Shown: positions 60,593-64,000 of the stretch, in pieces
Numbering within the stretch: the stretch's first letter is position 1
Layout: the number at the start of each line of letters is the position of its first letter
Assembly (NCBI GenBank): GCA_903929135.1
Contig: CAIYTH010000033.1
Span: forward strand, 32,990 to 96,989
DNA from: an uncultured Chlorobiales bacterium
Lineage (GTDB): Bacteria; Bacteroidota; Chlorobiia; Chlorobiales; Chlorobiaceae
Direction: 5' to 3'
Length of the DNA stretch: 64,000 bases
Translations under genes and position numbers: made by a program
The notes under the pieces: model-generated
Told to the model about the DNA's origin: nothing
Seen by the model: the letters and a program-made list of their open reading frames with translations, nothing else
Databases searched by the model: none

Positions 60593-60619
60593 ACATTCCG
60601 TCTAATTCAATGTAACGCT

Positions 60620-60883
60620 TTACTCCAGATTCTGCTCGATAAATTCATTCACACGAGCCATTTTCTGCCTGAGCTGCGACAGCTCTTCCTCGAGTTCGTT
60701 CTTCTTCTCAGCGAACTGGATTGCGGCCAGCACTGCCAGTTTTTTCGGTTCCAGGTCGGGGGCCTTGGCGTTAAAAAGCCTCATGAGCCCGTCCACCTCT
60801 TTCGCCGCTTTTCCGGTGAGCTCGCTGCTCTCTACCCTCAAGGGATAGTTGTCGCCGTAAACATTGACGTTGATCTTTTCCAT
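60620..60883 (-). CDS. zapA: cell division protein ZapA
   Basis: An 87-residue ZapA, which cross-links FtsZ filaments at the division ring. The protein begins MEKINVNVYGDNYPLRVES, the family N-terminal beta part, and ends in a coiled coil (ELEEELSQLRQKMARVN). The KKLAVLAAIQFA helix is the best-conserved block. It lies between a coiled-coil gene and the candidate 6S RNA, as in many genomes. The ATG at 60883 is chosen over an upstream TTG. Confidence 0.9.
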   Translation of the reverse strand: MEKINVNVYGDNYPLRVESSELTGKAAKEVDGLMRLFNAKAPDLEPKKLAVLAAIQFAEKKNELEEELSQLRQKMARVNEFIEQNLE

Positions 60884-60888
60884 AGGCT

Positions 60889-61194
60889 TCAAAATCTGGT
60901 CTGGTCACCCCTGAGTTCCCTCTCGATCTTCTGGAGGAGCAGGGCAAGCTTCTGCTTGACCTGAAGCTTCTCGGCGTAGGAGAACCCATCGCCGGAAGTC
61001 CCTGATACACCGGGAGACGTCCCTTCGGTACCGGGCAACTTGAAGGACCTCAATATGTTCTGCAGGCTTGAGACCTCAGATTTCAACAGCTCATTTTCCT
61101 TACGGCTTTCGGACAGCTGAGCAACGAGCCTGCCAATATTCTCTTCAAGACCTGTGAGGATCTCATGGCCGTTTCGCTCATCCGCTGCATCCAT
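60889..61194 (-). CDS. coiled-coil protein between pheT and zapA
   Basis: A 101-residue protein with an N-terminal coiled coil (about 13-50, with VAQLSESRKENELLKSEVSS in the core), a glycine/serine/threonine-rich linker (about 55-70) and a basic C-terminal helix (EKLQVKQKLALLLQKIEREL). No family is assigned. It starts 13 bp after the pheT stop and ends five bases before the zapA start, so it is in the same operon. The coiled coil next to ZapA suggests a division-related partner, but that is inference from position. Confidence 0.7.
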   Translation of the reverse strand: MDAADERNGHEILTGLEENIGRLVAQLSESRKENELLKSEVSSLQNILRSFKLPGTEGTSPGVSGTSGDGFSYAEKLQVKQKLALLLQKIERELRGDQTRF

Positions 61195-61207
61195 GGTTTA
61201 CACTGGA

Positions 61208-63643
61208 TCAAACTTGCCGAATTACCGCACCAAGTTCACTCATGGCATTGTTGCTGACTTTGGTGATAACGGAGCTGATAAGCTCCTCGTTCATCGTTCC
61301 CGACCGGTCGGCCAGTTCGAGCGAGATCGCCACACTGCGCGATACTGCGCCCTCGATGCCGGGTTCGCTGCGCTCGAACACGTCGAAGACGTGCACGGAC
61401 CTGACCAGAGGATCGCTTTTGACAGCCAGGTCAACCAGGCGCTGGACCGGAATTTGGCGGGGAAGCAAGAATGAAAGATCCCTTTCGACAACAGGAAACT
61501 TTGATGGCGGTTCGTAGGCGACGCGCGGATCGAAACATTTCTCCAGCACCGCAACCTCTATTTCAGCGATATATACATCCTGATCGAGAGCGAAGGCATC
61601 AAGTATCTCCTTCCCGACCTGCTGAATCGTACCGGCCTTCATTACGCAGGGTTTCCCGTTTTCAGCCACTGCGACTTCAATGCCAATCGTAGAATCATTA
61701 TAAATATTAAGTGCTGATTTATCAAGTAAATTCAGCTTCTCCAGCAACATCTCGGCAACCCCCTTGATATCGAAGAAATCGACGGCGGCGTTGCTGTTGC
61801 TCCAGTTCCTCGGTTCGCGCCGCCCGGTCATGACCAGCGCCAGCAGCTCAGTTTCGCGGTAGGCGGAGAGCGGGCCCCGGCTTTCGCGCTCCCCTTCCGG
61901 CAGCATCGCGAACCCGTGCGCCACCTCGAACAGCCGCAGGTCGCGGTTGCCGTGGCGCAGGTTGTGCGAGACGACCTTGAGCAACGACGAGACGACGTTC
62001 GGGCGAAGCACTTCAAGCTCCTCGCTGATGGGGTTGAGCGCGCTGACGTGGATGCCTCCGAAACGCTCCGCCTCCTCCTTCCTGATGAGGGGATTGGTGA
62101 GGACCTCCCTGAAGTCCAGGCCGATCACGACGTTGCGCAGGTAGTCGGGGAAATGCTCCGGCACCTTGCGTGATTCCGGGTAGTTCGACACCATTGCCGG
62201 CGAGGGCTGGAGGTTGTTGTATCCGTAAAGGCGGGCGATCTCTTCGATGATGTCGATCTCGGCGTCGACGTCCACCCTGAAGGAGGGGACGGCAAAGGAG
62301 ATCGAGTCGGCGTCCTGCGACACGGAGCCCTGGGAGACGGCGTCGATGCCGATCCTGGAGAGGAGGCGTACCATTTCCGGGGCGCTGATGGAGCTGCCGA
62401 GCGTGGCGTTCGCACGTCCGGGCCGGAGCGACACGATCTTCCTGGTTCCGGGCATGCTGCCGAACTCCTCGACGGCGTCGATGGTGCCTCCGGCGATATC
62501 GAGGATCATGGAGATGGCGTACTCGGCCGCCCGCTTGACGTTGCAGGGATCGACGCCGCGCTCGTACCGGTAGGAGGAGTCGGAGGAGACCTGGAGCTGC
62601 TTGGCCGTCCGCCTGATCGAGGCGGGGTTGAAGTAGGCCGCTTCGAGCAGTATGTCGGTGGTGTACTCGGTGACCGCTGAGTGCAGGCCGCCCATCACGC
62701 CTGCGATGGCAACAGGCCCGTCGGCGTCACAGATGGCCAGCATGCCCGGTTCGAGGCGGTATGCGGTCTGGTTGAGTGCCGTGATCGTGCTGCCGCTGTC
62801 GCTGCGCACGACGATCCGCCGTCCGTTGAGGCGGCTGATGTCGAATGCGTGGAGCGGCTGGCCTAACGAGTGCAGGATGTAGTTGGTGATATCGACGATG
62901 TTATTCCTCGGGCGGAGTCCGATCTGCTCGAGCCTCCTGGCGAGCCATCTTGGCGAGGGGCCGACCTTGACTCCCCTGATGACCGTGCCGGAGTAATAGG
63001 GGCATGCTTCGGTATCCTGAACCTCGACCAGTCCGCCGCCCCGCGAAAACTCGAGCACGGGAGCCGTCGGATAGGTGATTTCGGTCCTGTCGGCCAGTTC
63101 TCGGGCTACGCCGAGATGCGAGAGCGCATCAGGCCGGTTGGGCGTGACGGCGATGTCGAGCACGGTGTCGGCTTCGAGGTATGAGGCAAACGGATCGCCG
63201 ACCTTGCATGCCTCGTCGAGCACCATGACGCCGTCGTGGTCGTCGGAGAGGCCGAGTTCGTCAGCGGCGCAGATCATGCCGGAGGAGTGCTCCCCGCGGA
63301 TCTTCGCCGGCTTGATGGTGAAGGTTTCGCCGGAAACCGTCGTGAGCACAGCTCCGAGGGTGGCCACGGGTACGATCATGCCTGTCTCGACGTTCGGTGC
63401 GCCGCAGACTATCTGGCGATGCTCGGCCTCGCCGGTGTCGACCGTGCAGATTCGCAGCCTGTCGGCGTTCGGGTGCGGACGCACCCCGGTCACCAGGCCG
63501 ACGACCACTTTCGGGTCGGGAAGTTTCTGTGTAAACACCTCTTCGACCTCGAGGCCGAGGAAGGTGAGGCGATCGACAAGTTCCGGGATATCCGGCGAAA
63601 AAGAGGGAATAAACTCTTTCAGCCAGTTGACGGAGATTTTCAT
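61208..63643 (-). CDS. pheT: phenylalanine-tRNA ligase beta subunit
   Basis: An 811-residue PheT. Domains in order are an N-terminal tRNA-binding OB fold (about 40-150, with VVGLVTGVRPHPNADRLRIC), the B3/B4 editing region (about 215-375), two B5 repeats (about 400-470, SSISAPEMVRLLSRIGIDA), a catalytic-like domain, and a C-terminal FDX-ACB anticodon-binding fold (about 715-811, PPSKFPVVERDLSFLLP). It works as an alpha2-beta2 enzyme with PheS, which is not in the window. It is the first gene of a run with the coiled-coil protein and zapA. Confidence 0.96.
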   Translation of the reverse strand: MKISVNWLKEFIPSFSPDIPELVDRLTFLGLEVEEVFTQKLPDPKVVVGLVTGVRPHPNADRLRICTVDTGEAEHRQIVCGAPNVETGMIVPVATLGAVLTTVSGETFTIKPAKIRGEHSSGMICAADELGLSDDHDGVMVLDEACKVGDPFASYLEADTVLDIAVTPNRPDALSHLGVARELADRTEITYPTAPVLEFSRGGGLVEVQDTEACPYYSGTVIRGVKVGPSPRWLARRLEQIGLRPRNNIVDITNYILHSLGQPLHAFDISRLNGRRIVVRSDSGSTITALNQTAYRLEPGMLAICDADGPVAIAGVMGGLHSAVTEYTTDILLEAAYFNPASIRRTAKQLQVSSDSSYRYERGVDPCNVKRAAEYAISMILDIAGGTIDAVEEFGSMPGTRKIVSLRPGRANATLGSSISAPEMVRLLSRIGIDAVSQGSVSQDADSISFAVPSFRVDVDAEIDIIEEIARLYGYNNLQPSPAMVSNYPESRKVPEHFPDYLRNVVIGLDFREVLTNPLIRKEEAERFGGIHVSALNPISEELEVLRPNVVSSLLKVVSHNLRHGNRDLRLFEVAHGFAMLPEGERESRGPLSAYRETELLALVMTGRREPRNWSNSNAAVDFFDIKGVAEMLLEKLNLLDKSALNIYNDSTIGIEVAVAENGKPCVMKAGTIQQVGKEILDAFALDQDVYIAEIEVAVLEKCFDPRVAYEPPSKFPVVERDLSFLLPRQIPVQRLVDLAVKSDPLVRSVHVFDVFERSEPGIEGAVSRSVAISLELADRSGTMNEELISSVITKVSNNAMSELGAVIRQV

Positions 63644-63723
63644 AGGAAGGCGCTGCTTTCGTGAACTGGAACCGCCGGAAATCGTCTCATCGGCTGGTGG
63701 AGGAACGGATTATCTGAGATCCC

Positions 63724-63759
63724 AAAAAAAAAAGCCCTGAACCTTTGATGAACAGAGCT
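63724..63759 (-). terminator. terminator of the tRNA-Glu/tRNA-His transcript
   Basis: On the minus strand AGCTCTG and CAGGGCT pair (one G-U) around a 13-base loop, followed by a run of ten T residues. It stands about 100 bp after tRNA-Glu and 80 bp before the pheT start. Confidence 0.75.
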
Positions 63760-63857
63760 GCGTAACTTTTACCTGCGTGAACGGCCGCCCCTGGGGAGTC
63801 CGGCCCGGATGCCAGAGAAACCTGGTGCTTCCTGCTGGACTTGTCAACATTATTGAG

Positions 63858-63929
63858 TGACCCCAACGGGATTCGAACCCGTGCTACCACCTTGAAAGGG
63901 TGATGACCTAACCACTAGTCGATGGGGCC
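63858..63929 (-). tRNA. tRNA-Glu (anticodon TTC)
   Basis: Acceptor GGCCCCA pairs with TGGGGTC (one G-U), discriminator A at 63858. The anticodon stem TCACC/GGTGG encloses CTTTCAA, giving TTC. The D-arm CGACTAGTGGTTAGG and T-arm GGTTCGAATCC are standard. Confidence 0.93.
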
Positions 63930-63940
63930 AAAATACTTGG

Positions 63941-64000
63941 GGTGAATGAGGGGACTCGAACCCCCGACCTCCAGGGCCACAACCTGGCGCTCTAACCACC
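63941..64000 (-). tRNA. tRNA-His (anticodon GTG), 5' part missing
   Basis: Only the 3' part is in the window, from the D-arm onward. The stem CCAGG/CCTGG encloses TTGTGGC, giving anticodon GTG. The T-arm GGGTTCGAGTCC is followed by acceptor arm CATTCACC; the extra C at the end fits the G-1:C73 pair of histidine tRNAs. It lies 11 bases upstream of tRNA-Glu in the same transcription unit. Confidence 0.9.

Overview
The window looks like chromosomal DNA of a green sulfur bacterium (Chlorobiaceae, most likely Chlorobium in the broad sense). This rests on the Chlorobi-type complex I order nuoA-B-C-D-H, a divergent ferrochelatase, the proteins of the pheT-zapA-rny block, and an arsenite oxidase of a kind reported from some Chlorobium species. 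Taxonomy is inferred from protein character only. There is no phage, integron, CRISPR array or intact insertion sequence. The only transposase-like gene is a REP-associated one.

Layout. 1-3045: end of the complex I operon (minus strand). 3262-5826: a small membrane protein, a TPR protein, a ferrochelatase-like protein and a PAP2-like membrane protein, the last three overlapping. 5952-6128: two tRNA-Leu genes, then HIT and methyltransferase genes. 7812-17106: mostly minus-strand housekeeping genes (TolC-type protein, RarA, riboflavin synthase, GH13 amylase, Tpx, lone ABC ATPase, DoxX, RibD, dCMP deaminase). 17198-20639: RqcH-like protein, thioesterase, LptF/LptG-type permease. 20942-24709: a PAS hybrid kinase and three unrecognised genes.

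25128-28193 holds aioBA (Rieske subunit plus molybdopterin subunit of arsenite oxidase). A perfect 18-bp hairpin separates it from a convergent operon (28306-32463) of two archerase-type ATPases, one fused to a dehydratase-like domain, plus a second dehydratase-like subunit. This is an ATP-driven low-potential electron-transfer system of the 2-hydroxyacyl-CoA dehydratase / benzoyl-CoA reductase / double-cubane protein superfamily with no obvious substrate. 32829-34721 is a patch of small unknown genes around an orphan Hcp tube protein. 36013-38586 encodes a hybrid kinase whose membrane sensor resembles the alpha-hydroxyketone receptor CqsS.

39044-49032: acyltransferase, b-type cytochrome-like protein with a terminal CxxCH, sirtuin, a very large patatin-like protein with a membrane partner, an alkylsulfatase and an exported cyclophilin. 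49095-58671 carries a family of short palindromes built on CCCCGGACT-N2-AGTCCGGGG. One lies inside the 3' end of a hybrid kinase gene, and an array of them flanks a RAYT-like gene at 58186. Other genes here include an OYE-family oxidoreductase, UbiA- and SOUL-family proteins, SecG, HisB and tRNA-Lys.

58742-63643 is a conserved core block (rny, a candidate 6S RNA, zapA, a coiled-coil gene, pheT), followed by tRNA-Glu and a truncated tRNA-His.

Most starts were chosen on ribosome-binding sites, signal peptides or overlaps; doubtful ones are flagged. No database search was possible, so family names rest on motif recognition.
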